Positions 34,002-43,405 of a stretch of 64,000 bases of DNA are shown here, piece by piece. The DNA is from Mucilaginibacter phenanthrenivorans (GTDB lineage: Bacteria; Bacteroidota; Bacteroidia; Sphingobacteriales; Sphingobacteriaceae): positions 1 through 64,000 of the forward strand of contig NZ_JAHVAP010000002.1 in assembly GCF_024721155.1 (NCBI RefSeq), read 5' to 3'. The position numbers and the translations under genes are program-made. Within the stretch, counting starts at the first letter, position 1, and each line of letters starts with the position of its first letter. The notes under the pieces were generated by a model. The model worked only from the letters and a program-made list of their open reading frames with translations, ran no database searches and had not been told where the DNA came from.

Positions 34002-35078
34002 TCAGCTTTTATTGACCCTCAAAAGCACCGTTTGCCCGCCTTTGAGTTTGACCCGGATCTTCCGCACCTTTTTGCCCAAAAGCCCCTTAGCCGCGCTGAT
34101 CCCCGCCGTCGCCGCCTGGGTCGACAAACTGTTGTCCATGCTTAGAAACTGCATATTATCCAGTGCCCCTGCCGTTCCGTTCCCGGCCGCCTCGCCCAGT
34201 TCCGCTTCCGGCGCGTTGATCCCCGGTAACCCGTCCAGCGCAAACACCGTCAGGCTGACCGGGATGATGGAACTACCCAGCCGGATATTCCTGATATCCA
34301 GCAGCAGCCGTTGATTGGTCACCGTACAGGCACCGAACAATAACTGACCTTTGGGAACACACAGCCCGCCGGCACGCAGCGTGTCCGACAAACGTAACCT
34401 CACCACCCCGCCCGGCGCCACTTTCTGGTTCCCGTCGATCATCGCCGGGATCGCTTTAAAAGCACTGTCTGGTGCCGCTTTGACCTCCTGCTTCAATTGC
34501 TGGTTCACCAGCTCCGGGTGCTGGATCTGGAAGATCTTATCCATCATCCCGGCCAGCTGCTTCATTTGCGGGTCGTCCGACTGCTGGCTTTTCATCCCCT
34601 GCGCCAGCTTTTCCAGCCGGTCAATATCCGCGGAATTGACTGCCGGGGCGTTATTCATCGGCGATACCAATCCTTTCTGCACCGGCGGCTCCGGCGCTTT
34701 ACCCATCTGTTCCCTGATCTGCGCCAGCTTTTGGCTGATCTGTGCCGCATTGTTATCGGTCGTCGTAACCGAACCGGCAGCATGTTCCTTTACAGGAAAT
34801 AATCCATTACTACCCGCACTAACTTTCTCCGATGCCGAATCTTTAGCCGCCTGGTCATACAGGCTCAGCTTATCCTGCGGTTTTTCACCCTTGAACTGCG
34901 CCGAGGGCAGCTCCGTATTGATCCCTTTTTGCTGCGCATTGTCCTGCGCCTTCCCTTTACCGCTGCCCAGCGCCAGAAAGATCAGCGCCGCAAACAGCAG
35001 GACCGGTACCGGCAGGAACAGCAAAAGCTTTTTCCGCTTTTCGCGCTGTTCCGGTGTCACTTCTTTTGTTGCTTTCAT
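34002..35078 (-). CDS. traM: Conjugative transposon protein TraM
   Basis: A 358-residue protein with a basic N-terminus, one transmembrane helix (about residues 15-38, LLLFLPVPVLLFAALIFLAL), a long Gln/Ala/Pro-rich periplasmic linker, and a C-terminal folded domain starting near 225 (VVRLRLSDTLRAGGLCVPKGQLLFGACTV). This matches TraM of Bacteroidetes conjugative transposons, which resembles VirB10-type scaffold proteins linking the membranes. It follows the small TraL-position gene by 24 bp. Confidence 0.85.
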   Translation of the reverse strand: MKATKEVTPEQREKRKKLLLFLPVPVLLFAALIFLALGSGKGKAQDNAQQKGINTELPSAQFKGEKPQDKLSLYDQAAKDSASEKVSAGSNGLFPVKEHAAGSVTTTDNNAAQISQKLAQIREQMGKAPEPPVQKGLVSPMNNAPAVNSADIDRLEKLAQGMKSQQSDDPQMKQLAGMMDKIFQIQHPELVNQQLKQEVKAAPDSAFKAIPAMIDGNQKVAPGGVVRLRLSDTLRAGGLCVPKGQLLFGACTVTNQRLLLDIRNIRLGSSIIPVSLTVFALDGLPGINAPEAELGEAAGNGTAGALDNMQFLSMDNSLSTQAATAGISAAKGLLGKKVRKIRVKLKGGQTVLLRVNKS

Positions 35079-35102
35079 ATTTTTTATTGAGTTAGTAATT
35101 GA

Positions 35103-35333
35103 TTAAATCGCTTTTAACAGCAAATACAAACTGATCCCGCCAAAGACCAGGCAGAACAGCGCCAGTGCAACCAGCTTTGAAGTCCTGTTCCAATACTGCG
35201 TTTTCCGGTTCAGGTAATTTGCGACCCGGGTTTGCCTGCGGACAATCGCCGCGGCTACCCGGCCGGCTAACAATTCCTGCCGGTCAGTCAAAACCCTGCT
35301 TTTCGTCCTTTTCCAAAACAGTCCCATGCTCAT
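35103..35333 (-). CDS. Small membrane protein at the TraL position, 76 aa
   Basis: It has a basic N-terminal half (FWKRTKSRVLTDRQELLAG) and one C-terminal transmembrane helix (LVALALFCLVFGGISLYLLL). Its start codon overlaps the TraK stop by 4 bp, so it is translationally coupled. Its size and its place between TraK and TraM suggest TraL, though sequence identity to that family is not certain. Confidence 0.6.
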   Translation of the reverse strand: MSMGLFWKRTKSRVLTDRQELLAGRVAAAIVRRQTRVANYLNRKTQYWNRTSKLVALALFCLVFGGISLYLLLKAI

Positions 35334-35947
35334 TTATTGACGGTGCTTAAATCCTTATTTTCCAAAGTCTCCCATTTTTCGATCAGGAAGCCATGCGGGT
35401 TATTATCGCTGCGTGACACATTCCGCAAAAAGCCCTGCGTCACCAGGCTGCGCGTGACCGTCGAGGTCGAACGCACCAGCTTTTCCGTCGCATAGCACTT
35501 AAAGAAAAACGGGTACTGGTTAACATCCACCTGCACACTGTCCACGCTGATCGTCTGGCTGATATTCCCGCTGACCAGGTTATTATAATAACCCGCCTCC
35601 TTCAGGTCATCGTAAGCCTTCTTCGCGCTTTCATCCGCCATATACAAGGCCCTGGTAATACCCGCCTGTATCTGTTTATCATCCGGGTCCAGCGTAAAAA
35701 AGTAATGATGGAACATCCGCACATGGTCCCGGATCTCCACCGGGATATTATCCTTCCGGTCTGCGGCAAAAGCATCCAGCGCCTTACCATTGGCCAGTAT
35801 ATAAATGTGGTTCTTGTAATTATCCGAACTCTGGTAACTTTTCCAGACCGCGAAGCAGGAAATCCCCACACAAGCCGCGATCAGCAAATAGCTGAACAGC
35901 CGGATATGCTTAAAAGCCGTATCGATATTTTTTAACTGGCTAAACAT
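35330..35947 (-). CDS. traK: Conjugative transposon protein TraK
   Basis: A 205-residue protein with an N-terminal LKNIDTAFKHIRLFSYLLIAACV, the family-typical opening plus one transmembrane helix, then a periplasmic domain with VEIRDHVRMFHHYFFTLDPDDKQI and SVDSVQVDVNQYPFFFKCYATEKLVRST. TraK is a VirB8-like assembly component of the mating channel. It is encoded 2 bp after TraJ and is coupled to the next small gene. Confidence 0.88.
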   Translation of the reverse strand: MFSQLKNIDTAFKHIRLFSYLLIAACVGISCFAVWKSYQSSDNYKNHIYILANGKALDAFAADRKDNIPVEIRDHVRMFHHYFFTLDPDDKQIQAGITRALYMADESAKKAYDDLKEAGYYNNLVSGNISQTISVDSVQVDVNQYPFFFKCYATEKLVRSTSTVTRSLVTQGFLRNVSRSDNNPHGFLIEKWETLENKDLSTVNK

Positions 35948-35949
35948 TA

Positions 35950-37170
35950 CTATTTGTCTCCTTTCAGTTTATCTTGTTGATAGTTCTTATTACCCGCACT
36001 ATGGTAGCCCTCCCAGAAGTTGCGCGGGGCGTTCAACAAATTCCAGCCACCCTGGGCCGCACGACCGGCACTCGCTTCCGCGGTATGCCCGGCCGTGGTG
36101 GCCACCCCGGTCATCGTACTGGTCACCGTATTCACCCCACCCATCGTCAAACTGTTGATCCTTTGCAGCATCCCGTTCCCGCCATGCGCATGTACCACGA
36201 AATTCGCCACCGTCGGCACAGAGAAATAACCCACGATACCGATCAGCAGGAAGATCGCATAAGCGGTATCCGTCGAACTGAAGAAAGTATCTCCCGCGCT
36301 TTGGATCTGCGCGATGTCCAGCTTCAGCATATTCTCCTGCACCTTTCCAATGATACTCCCGAAAATATTCGCGATCGGCAGCCACAAAAAGATATTGATA
36401 TACCGCGCCAGCCACTGGTGCAGACTGTGCTGGAACCCGTCAAAGACCGACAGCCCGAACACCAAAGGCCCCAGTATCGCCAGCACGATCAGGAAAAACG
36501 TCCTAATCGTATTGATACAAAGCGAAGCCGCGGCATAAACCACCTCCAGCACCTCCGACAGCCACTGCTTGATATTATTCCGGAAATTATACGACTGCTG
36601 CGCCATCCAGAACTTCACATCATTACCGATACCATCCAGCATCCCCTCGTTATCATGGTTCGGGTCATCCGGGTGCGAATAGCGATACCACTTATCCTGG
36701 TCGCCATTGCCGTCCGTACCCACATACATCTGGTAAGCGCTCGACGCTTTCACCGCAGCCTCCTTTTGCGCCAGCAGCTGCGCCACCGCCGTATTACTTT
36801 GCTGCACCATGCCCCCGGTCGCCGAAACCACCGGCTGCAAAACCCCGTTCATCACCGCGATGACCGCCGGGAACAGCATCACCGCCATACCCAGCGCAAA
36901 GGGCCGCAACAACGGGTAGAAGTCCAGCGGCTCCGCCCGCGCAATCTGCGACCAGACCCGGGAGCCGATATACCATAAAGCCGCGAAACCCGCTATGCCC
37001 CGCGCCGCCCCGATGAGCTGGCCGCAAAGCGGCAGCATCTGGCTATACACATTATCCAGCACCGGCTGCATCCCTTTTAAGTCATCCGCTAAACCGTCGG
37101 CACGGCTCAACAGCGGCACTTGCAGCAGCACGAGCAGAACACCTGTTATGATTAATAATTTCTTTTTCAT
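35950..37170 (-). CDS. traJ: Conjugative transposon protein TraJ
   Basis: A 406-residue polytopic protein with a signal-like first helix, then several membrane helices: about 55-70, 90-115, 220-245 (AAASLCINTIRTFFLIVLAILGPL), 265-285 and 310-330. It ends in a Gly/Ala-rich tail. TraJ is the VirB6-like inner-membrane channel component in Bacteroidetes Tra systems. Its start overlaps the end of the upstream TraI-like gene by 4 bp, supporting one operon. Confidence 0.85.
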   Translation of the reverse strand: MKKKLLIITGVLLVLLQVPLLSRADGLADDLKGMQPVLDNVYSQMLPLCGQLIGAARGIAGFAALWYIGSRVWSQIARAEPLDFYPLLRPFALGMAVMLFPAVIAVMNGVLQPVVSATGGMVQQSNTAVAQLLAQKEAAVKASSAYQMYVGTDGNGDQDKWYRYSHPDDPNHDNEGMLDGIGNDVKFWMAQQSYNFRNNIKQWLSEVLEVVYAAASLCINTIRTFFLIVLAILGPLVFGLSVFDGFQHSLHQWLARYINIFLWLPIANIFGSIIGKVQENMLKLDIAQIQSAGDTFFSSTDTAYAIFLLIGIVGYFSVPTVANFVVHAHGGNGMLQRINSLTMGGVNTVTSTMTGVATTAGHTAEASAGRAAQGGWNLLNAPRNFWEGYHSAGNKNYQQDKLKGDK

Positions 37171-37844
37171 TGCCCGTACAAATTTTTTAAAGTTTGATTC
37201 TCGTTCTGTTCCTTGGTTCTTTGCATTTGGAGCATCATCGTCTTCCGGTTAAAGCTTTCCAAAAAAGTCAGCTTATCGCCCGTATCCCGGTAAATCCGGT
37301 CGATTGCCGCCAGTCGTTCCGCATCGCTCATCCGCAGCTTACTGTCCGTCATCACATTCAGTAAATTCGTCACATTCTGCAAAGCCAGCTTCGTCAGCTG
37401 GTTATAGACCGATAGTAGGTAATCCAGCTCATGCGGGTTGAACTTGTTGCTGGCTGCAAAGCGGCTGTAAGCCGTTTTATACTCCGATAAGATCCGTTCT
37501 TCCGCCGTCAAAATATCCGCCACCCGCACATACTGCCGTACCACCGGGCTGACCAAATACAACCCATCCAGGAACACCTCGTGCAAATTGAAATTGCCCT
37601 GCGCGATCCCCTTGACCACCCCGTAACCCGCGCTCAGATCGGCATAACCCTTTTCCATATCCGTCAGGATACTCTTGAACTGGTCCAGCTTCTGGATATC
37701 CAGGATCAGTTGCTCCATATCCTGGTCCTGGGCTTTCACCGGGGTGGCCGAACCCAGCAGCAAGCAACAAGCACCCAGAAAAGCGATCAGCAAGCCCTTG
37801 ACCTTTCGCCTATTATCTTTTACCTTAATTGCTTCCATACACAT
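37167..37844 (-). CDS. TraI-like conjugal transfer protein, copy 3
   Basis: A 225-residue protein with a signal peptide (ends KAQ, about residue 40) and a helical body. Its C-terminal block is SDAERLAAIDRIYRDTGDKL, then FNRKTMMLQMQRTKEQNENQ, then TLKNLYG. The two genes immediately upstream share the same pattern, so this is a tandem paralogue. TraI proteins of Bacteroidetes elements are exported helical components (VirB5-like by position). The start overlaps the previous gene by 20 bp. Confidence 0.75.
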   Translation of the reverse strand: MCMEAIKVKDNRRKVKGLLIAFLGACCLLLGSATPVKAQDQDMEQLILDIQKLDQFKSILTDMEKGYADLSAGYGVVKGIAQGNFNLHEVFLDGLYLVSPVVRQYVRVADILTAEERILSEYKTAYSRFAASNKFNPHELDYLLSVYNQLTKLALQNVTNLLNVMTDSKLRMSDAERLAAIDRIYRDTGDKLTFLESFNRKTMMLQMQRTKEQNENQTLKNLYGQ

Positions 37845-38505
37845 TTTTTAAAGTTTGTAATTGCCGATCCTCCTGTAGCCTTTGCTGCGCCATGACCCTC
37901 ACCGCATTGCGGAAATGCTGCGTAAAGACATACCGGTCCTTCATCCGCTCATAAACCTCATGTAGCTTCGCGATGCGCTCCTGGTCGGTCATCTGCACCT
38001 GCCCGTCGGAAACCACCGGCTTCAATTCAACCAGGTCGGCGTTGCAATCCTGCAACACCTGAGCGCTAACCTGCCGGATATAAGTTTTCGTGTCGCTATC
38101 CAGGCCGTCCACCTGGCCTAAAGTATTCAGACCGCTACCAATCGCTTGCGCGTATTCACTGACCACCGCCAAATCCGGGTCGTTCCTAACCGCCGGGTTC
38201 ACCGTCTTCAGCGACGCGAAATAACTTTGGTGCAAACCAAATTCCGCCCCGGTAATGCCCCCGATAGTACCCAAACCGCCGGTTGCGATCCGGTAGCCCT
38301 TTTTGACATCACTTTCAAAGCTTTCCAGCGCCACGATCTGCTGCGTCAGGTACTTGATCAGCGTTTTCTTCTGGCTGAACCACTCCGCGAAAGTCTGTGC
38401 CTCGCTGCGCTCAGCAGAACCAAGAAGCAAGAGACAAGAACCAAGACAAACGATCAAAAGACCTTTGACCCTTTGCCTTTTACCTTTCACCTTATTCCAA
38501 TCCAT
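37825..38505 (-). CDS. TraI-like conjugal transfer protein, copy 2
   Basis: A 226-residue protein with a signal peptide (ends SEAQ), helical throughout. Its C-terminal block (TDQERIAKLHEVYERMKDRY, then FRNAVRVMAQQRLQEDRQLQ, then TLKNVYG) aligns with copies 1 and 3. It overlaps copy 1 by 14 bp and copy 3 by 20 bp. The shared C-terminus and overlapping layout indicate local duplication and divergence. Confidence 0.75.
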   Translation of the reverse strand: MDWNKVKGKRQRVKGLLIVCLGSCLLLLGSAERSEAQTFAEWFSQKKTLIKYLTQQIVALESFESDVKKGYRIATGGLGTIGGITGAEFGLHQSYFASLKTVNPAVRNDPDLAVVSEYAQAIGSGLNTLGQVDGLDSDTKTYIRQVSAQVLQDCNADLVELKPVVSDGQVQMTDQERIAKLHEVYERMKDRYVFTQHFRNAVRVMAQQRLQEDRQLQTLKNVYGSN

Positions 38506-39223
38506 AATATTGCTTTAAAGTGGCTACCTCGTTCTCGTCCTTCGCCCGCTGGATACTGAGCATATAATTTTTGTTATTGAACTGCTGCAGGTCACTGTAA
38601 TTGCGGTCCACACCGTCAGCCGCCTCATTGATCAGCTTCAACCGTTCCGCATCGCTCATCTGCGTTTTGGACGGCACCACCACCATCAGCAGCTGGTCCA
38701 TGTTCTTGATGCTTTCCTGCAACAGGCCCGAATACACCTTGCCCATGTAATCCAGTTCCTCCGCGCTGAAATGCTTATCCTGCCGCAGCTGGCCCCAGGC
38801 CTGGTTATAGCGGCTGACCAGTTCTTTTTGCTTTTCGGTGATATCATATATGCGCTCATAGGTCGCGATCACCGACTTGATCTGCCACAGTTCATTATAA
38901 TAGGAACTGTATAGATCCTTTTGCTTCTGCGTCCAGTCAGCGATCTCCGACAGTTTGAGTTTGGACAGCGTATTTTCCAGCGTCTTCTGCGCATCCTGCA
39001 GCCAGATCGTCTGGTTTTGAAAACGCTGTACTTCCAGGTCGATGGCCCGGATCACCCGGCCCACCGTTTCCTGCAAGACCTGGCTCACCACGATCTGCGC
39101 ATCCGCGTGCTGCGGTAAGCTGACAAAAATGGTGATCGCCGATAATGGTAAAATGACCATGTATTTCTTGATGTTGCTGATTTGTTTTTTATCGGAATCA
39201 AGGATTCCTTCGGAATTTTTCAT
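38492..39223 (-). CDS. TraI-like conjugal transfer protein, copy 1
   Basis: A 243-residue protein with an N-terminal hydrophobic export signal (about residues 20-42, MVILPLSAITIFVSL). The helical body contains VLQETVGRVIRAIDLEVQRFQNQTIWLQ, and the shared C-terminal block is SDAERLKLINEAADGVDRNY, then FNNKNYMLSIQRAKDENEVA, then TLKQYYG. The VQRFQNQTIWLQ region is the most TraI-like of the three, so this is probably the ancestral member. Confidence 0.78.
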   Translation of the reverse strand: MKNSEGILDSDKKQISNIKKYMVILPLSAITIFVSLPQHADAQIVVSQVLQETVGRVIRAIDLEVQRFQNQTIWLQDAQKTLENTLSKLKLSEIADWTQKQKDLYSSYYNELWQIKSVIATYERIYDITEKQKELVSRYNQAWGQLRQDKHFSAEELDYMGKVYSGLLQESIKNMDQLLMVVVPSKTQMSDAERLKLINEAADGVDRNYSDLQQFNNKNYMLSIQRAKDENEVATLKQYYGLE

Positions 39224-39288
39224 AACCCCTCCTTACCTCCCCAAAGGGGAGGGATATTTTTAATCGTTAATAATTTTTGTTGATTGGT

Positions 39289-39663
39289 TTATAATTTCCG
39301 GTATTCACTGTTGCCGTTCAACAGGCAATGCTGGTCCGGCTGGAAAACGAACGTATTGCCCGTTTGAACCACCTCCAAAACCTGCCTTTGCGTATCCCAT
39401 TCACCCGTCCAGTGTTTCACCTTATGCTGCACCGTCTGCACCTTGCCATTGGTGATACGGCGGTACCCCGTTTTGCGCGTGATCAAATACAGGTTATCCG
39501 TGCTTTTGGCAGCTTCGATCACCAGCGTATCATTGGCCACGCTGAACTCGCTCTGCGCCTGGCTGATATAAGTGCCCGGTATAAAATCTTTAATGGCGTT
39601 GCCGGAATTGCAGGCGGTAAATAAGCTAGTCACCGCGATTGCTAAAAATGCTAAGTTTCTCAT
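39289..39663 (-). CDS. Small lipoprotein in the tra operon, 124 aa
   Basis: The N-terminus has a lipobox (SLFTACNSG, Cys18) and the mature part is beta-rich (GTYISQAQSEFSVANDTLVIE, then KVKHWTGEWDTQRQVLEVV). It lies 4 bp after TraG and 65 bp before the first TraI-like gene on the same strand. Comparable small lipoproteins often sit at this spot in Bacteroidetes tra operons. An entry-exclusion or assembly role is only a guess. Confidence 0.65.
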   Translation of the reverse strand: MRNLAFLAIAVTSLFTACNSGNAIKDFIPGTYISQAQSEFSVANDTLVIEAAKSTDNLYLITRKTGYRRITNGKVQTVQHKVKHWTGEWDTQRQVLEVVQTGNTFVFQPDQHCLLNGNSEYRKL

Positions 39664-39666
39664 AAT

Positions 39667-42126
39667 CTAATTTTTATTGGTTTTTGCTCTTAATTCTTCA
39701 GCCAATGCTCGGATACCCTTTTCCATATTCCCATAGCGCTCCGCATATTCCTCCACTTTCAGCTTTTCGCTTTCCTCCGTCGTATAGGCCAAATATTCCT
39801 CCACCGACAGTTCATTCCGGTAAACCCGCATCACCTGCCCGCCCTGGTCGATGAACACCTCGCGGTAATTTCGACCAGGCTCATTGGCCTTATTGACCGA
39901 CAATTGCAACGCCTTCGCCTTATCCGACAAACCCAATACCGCCTGCAAAGCCTCGAACTTGTTCATGAACTTCCGCATGTCCAAAAGGACCTTGGTATCC
40001 GCATTATTGATCACCGTTTCCTTCAGGATAGGGGAGCTGATCAGGTCATCCACCTCCTGCGTGATCAGCGCGGCGATCCCGTTAAACTTGCGGACGGTCT
40101 TATAGAGGTACTTGATAAAAGAGCTCATTCCCGCCTTTGTGATCGCGATCCAGGCTTCATCAATGGCCAGGATCTTGCGCTGACCGGGTAACTTGCGCAT
40201 CTTGGAGATGAACAATTCCATGATCACCAGCGTGACCACCGGGAACAGGATCGGGTGGTTTTTCACATTATCCAGCTCAAACACAATAAAGCGCTCGTTC
40301 AGCATATCCAGGTTCTTCGTCGCGTTCAGCAGGTAATCAAACTCCCCGCCCATGTAATAAGGGTTCAGCACATACAGCAAATTTGCAATATCAAAGTCCC
40401 GTTCCTTCACCTTGCCGTTCTCCAGCACTTCCAGGTATTCCTGCATCAGGAAATCATAAAAGGAATTAAAACCGGGAAAGATCAGCGGGTTTTTCGCCAA
40501 ATGCACATAATACAACGTGATCGCATTGGAGATCGCCACATACTCGGAACGGCTATACGTTTCATCCTCCTTTTTCCAAAGGGCGATCAGCAACGTTTTC
40601 AGGCTTTCCTTTTTCTCCGTATCCAGCACCTCACCCTTACCCAAATAGAAAGGATTAAAGCGGATCGGGTTAGCCTCCGTATAGACAAAATAATAGCCGC
40701 CCACCAGCTTGCACAAACCCTTATAACTGCCGCCGATATCGATGGTCACGCAATGCGTACCCTGGTCATACAGCGTCCGCAGGATATGGTTCATCGCCAT
40801 CGACTTACCGCCGCCGCTGCCCCCGCAGACAAACAGGTTCCTATTGGTGATCGTCCCGTTCTTCATCGGGCGGTCGAACAGGTCAACCATTATCGGCCTG
40901 CCGTACAGCCGTTCCCCGAAACGTATACCGGTTGCATCCGAACGGTAATTGCTGTCGGGATTAAAAAAACAGGTCGCCTGCTCCAAAAACGTATCAAACG
41001 TATCATTGGCCGGGAAATCACCCGCATTACCCGGCAAACCCGCCCACCAGATCTGCGCCGCACCGTCCGTTTCCAGCTTCGCCGTCGCATCCAGCCGGGC
41101 CATCGCCGCGCTCACCTTATTCTTGATCTCCTGCACCCCGTCCGGATCATTCGTCCAGGCAAACACATTAACATGCGCCTTTACCGGCAAGCGCTGTTCG
41201 GATATCGCCTCGTTTAAAAAGTCCGAGGTCGCATCCCTGGCAATCGCATTCTCCCGCGAATACCCCGACAGCGACTGTAAACGCAGCCTTTTCTTCTCCA
41301 GCAGCTTCAGCGTCTTACCCGCATCCTCCACGAAAATATACTGGTTCACGATATGGTTACAATCCAACAGCAAACCCAGGGGCGAAGCAAAACCGGTACT
41401 GAACCGGGTCTTGTCCGTGCAATACGGCTCATAATCCACCCGGCTCCCGCATAGCGCCGGTAAATCCTCCACATCCGCCAGCGTAAACAGCTGTCCGACC
41501 GCATCACCGATCCTGACCCCATCTTTCAAATGCACATCTTTGATCACCGGCAGCTCGTTCCGTCCCTGTAAAAAACAATAGGATTCAATCACCCCAGCCT
41601 TATGTTTGGTGCCTGCCAGATCCTCATCAGTCAGCCTAACAAGGCCAATCCCACTATCCGAAATAATCCGTTCAAACGCCCCGGCTTTTTCCATAAACTC
41701 CCGGTATAAAGCCACATCCAGGCTCTGCGCCGGAACCGGCGACTTGCGCATCAATGTCGAATACCCGCTGCTCGCTGCTTTCCGCCCGTCCGGCTTCTTC
41801 GTTAAATACAGATAACAGCGGTGATCGAGATAGGGGCGGCCCTGGAAATATCGTTCTCCTGAAAGCGACAAAAAGCTTTGCGCCGCGCCCAAACTACCCG
41901 CATAATCCCGCTGCATAAACACATCCTGCTGGTGAACGACCGTAAGGGGCGACAGTAACTTGACCGCTTTCACCAAAGCTTGGTGCCCGGCTTCATAATC
42001 TTGCGCCGAGCGGGTAAACAACTCCGGCAAACTCAACTCATAACCAATGGTAATATCACCCTGCCTCGACAGGATACAATTGTGCTCTACTTTATAAATG
42101 GGCAATATATTCTCAATGCTGACCAT
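39667..42126 (-). CDS. traG: TraG-family conjugation ATPase (VirB4-like)
   Basis: An 819-residue protein. The N-terminal domain (SIENILPIYKVEHNCILSRQGDITIGYEL) is typical of TraG of Bacteroidetes conjugative transposons. Walker A is VCGGSGGGKSMA (about residue 434), and Walker B is QRKILAIDEAWIAI (about 650). There is no membrane segment. It is the cytoplasmic ATPase powering the mating apparatus and the most conserved marker of the operon. Confidence 0.93.
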   Translation of the reverse strand: MVSIENILPIYKVEHNCILSRQGDITIGYELSLPELFTRSAQDYEAGHQALVKAVKLLSPLTVVHQQDVFMQRDYAGSLGAAQSFLSLSGERYFQGRPYLDHRCYLYLTKKPDGRKAASSGYSTLMRKSPVPAQSLDVALYREFMEKAGAFERIISDSGIGLVRLTDEDLAGTKHKAGVIESYCFLQGRNELPVIKDVHLKDGVRIGDAVGQLFTLADVEDLPALCGSRVDYEPYCTDKTRFSTGFASPLGLLLDCNHIVNQYIFVEDAGKTLKLLEKKRLRLQSLSGYSRENAIARDATSDFLNEAISEQRLPVKAHVNVFAWTNDPDGVQEIKNKVSAAMARLDATAKLETDGAAQIWWAGLPGNAGDFPANDTFDTFLEQATCFFNPDSNYRSDATGIRFGERLYGRPIMVDLFDRPMKNGTITNRNLFVCGGSGGGKSMAMNHILRTLYDQGTHCVTIDIGGSYKGLCKLVGGYYFVYTEANPIRFNPFYLGKGEVLDTEKKESLKTLLIALWKKEDETYSRSEYVAISNAITLYYVHLAKNPLIFPGFNSFYDFLMQEYLEVLENGKVKERDFDIANLLYVLNPYYMGGEFDYLLNATKNLDMLNERFIVFELDNVKNHPILFPVVTLVIMELFISKMRKLPGQRKILAIDEAWIAITKAGMSSFIKYLYKTVRKFNGIAALITQEVDDLISSPILKETVINNADTKVLLDMRKFMNKFEALQAVLGLSDKAKALQLSVNKANEPGRNYREVFIDQGGQVMRVYRNELSVEEYLAYTTEESEKLKVEEYAERYGNMEKGIRALAEELRAKTNKN

Positions 42127-42131
42127 AAACG

Positions 42132-42449
42132 CTACTTCTTTAAATGGATAAAAATTTTCCTGGACCGGAACTTCAGGTAAACCGGCAAACTGCGGCGGGC
42201 GTTCCGTTTCATCAAACCATGTTCACCATACCGGTGGCTCAACCGGAATATCCGCAGGACCATGTACGTCCCGGACCCCAGCACCAATACCAGGCAGGCA
42301 TACGTGTTCACCCCGCAGATATACAGCACTGCGAACAACACCAGCAAAGCCACCAGGCTGCCCGCTAAATAGCCGATATACTGCGCCTTAACCCCTTTAA
42401 AAGTGATCGCCCGGCCAATGCCCTTGTTGATGGAATAAACCGAACTCAT
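42132..42449 (-). CDS. traF: DUF4133 (TraF-type) membrane protein
   Basis: A 105-residue protein with two adjacent transmembrane helices (about 25-60) and the family start YSINKGIGRAITFKGVKAQY, followed by a basic C-terminus. DUF4133 proteins are VirB3-like components encoded directly ahead of TraG. Its start overlaps the TraE stop by 4 bp, and TraG follows after 5 bp. Confidence 0.88.
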   Translation of the reverse strand: MSSVYSINKGIGRAITFKGVKAQYIGYLAGSLVALLVLFAVLYICGVNTYACLVLVLGSGTYMVLRIFRLSHRYGEHGLMKRNARRSLPVYLKFRSRKIFIHLKK

Positions 42450-42760
42450 AGCCCGAAGAAAGATTTGATGACCGTGGCCACCACCACCAAAAAGATACAG
42501 GAACCGAACCAGGCCGCCGCCACCTTATTGGTATCCGGCTCACCCTCGTTCCACTTGCGGTACACCTTGATTGCCCCGACAATACCCAAGACCGCACCGA
42601 TGGCATACATCAGATTACAGCCCGCGTCGAAATAGCCCTTGACCATCGTGGTCGCCTGGTTAATACCCGATGAACCGTCCTGCGCTTGTGAACTTAAAGC
42701 CGAAAGCAAAAAGGTCAAAGCCGAAAAGAAGAAATAGAAAAGTTTTTTATTGAATTTCAT
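42446..42760 (-). CDS. traE: DUF4134 (TraE-type) membrane protein
   Basis: I choose the ATG at 42758-42760 (MKFNKKLFYFFF), which yields a signal peptide ending SQAQ; a longer start at 42808 would run into the upstream gene. The 104-residue product then has GINQATTMVKGYFDAGCNLMYAIGAVLGIVGAIKVYRKW, the hallmark of DUF4134, with two membrane helices. It is the VirB2-like candidate pilin of the system, by position and size. Confidence 0.88.
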   Translation of the reverse strand: MKFNKKLFYFFFSALTFLLSALSSQAQDGSSGINQATTMVKGYFDAGCNLMYAIGAVLGIVGAIKVYRKWNEGEPDTNKVAAAWFGSCIFLVVVATVIKSFFGL

Positions 42761-42782
42761 GATATATTGATTTAAAAATTGA

Positions 42783-43295
42783 TTATTCCCACAATTGTCC
42801 AAGCTCATCTTCGCTCAGGGCAAATGGCACATTTTCCAGTATCCATTCATTAATGGCTGCCAGGTGCGGGCCGTCCTTCAGGCGTTCGTATTTGGCAGAT
42901 ACCAGCTTGAACAGGCTGATAAAATCTGATTTATCACCTCCGGTAGCCTCCACCGTATGCAGCGCCGTTTTGATTTCCTCCAAAGCATCAGGAACCAGCC
43001 CCAACAGCTCATCATCCGGGTTCCTTTTGGCCCGCCCGGTAAAACCGAAACTGTTCCAGGCATGGGTCGTTACCCCCTCCGGTTCGGTCGCTTCGCCTAC
43101 GAGATTATCTTCCATAAACTCTTCGGTTTCCCATACATGGGGCAGGGGTTCCCGGACAGCAGGTTTACCCCGCGCAAAAAAAGCCTTCAGCCGCCTGCCG
43201 CCAAACCACAACAGCACGACGGCGTACCAGATGAACAAAAACCCAATGGCCGCAAGTCCGAACTGCTGCCAGGTGAAATGAGGTAACGTGATCAT
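42783..43295 (-). CDS. Membrane protein of the tra operon, 170 aa
   Basis: I choose the ATG at 43293-43295 (MITLPHFTWQQ). One transmembrane helix (about residues 12-32, FGLAAIGFLFIWYAVVLLWFG) is followed by a cytoplasmic acidic region ending in a helical domain (ISLFKLVSAKYERLKDGPHL, then SEDELGQLWE). The gene lies between RteC and TraE on the same strand. I do not recognise the family; the context makes it a tra-operon accessory protein. Confidence 0.6.
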   Translation of the reverse strand: MITLPHFTWQQFGLAAIGFLFIWYAVVLLWFGGRRLKAFFARGKPAVREPLPHVWETEEFMEDNLVGEATEPEGVTTHAWNSFGFTGRAKRNPDDELLGLVPDALEEIKTALHTVEATGGDKSDFISLFKLVSAKYERLKDGPHLAAINEWILENVPFALSEDELGQLWE

Positions 43296-43405
43296 ATATT
43301 TTGCTTTTGCCCCGGCGCTCCATTGCGCCGGGAATAACAAAAGCAAAATTGCCCCAAACCCCAAACCCGGATTAACACCACCATAGGACAGTGTTAAAAG
43401 TTTTT

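Noticed and set aside
35974-36978. 334-codon plus-strand frame opposite TraJ
   Set aside because: Arg/His-rich shadow of a well-supported tra gene with GC-rich codons; no domain features.
40255-41217. 320-codon plus-strand frame opposite TraG
   Set aside because: Shadow of the TraG ATPase gene; composition is Arg/Ile/His/Gln-rich without any motif.
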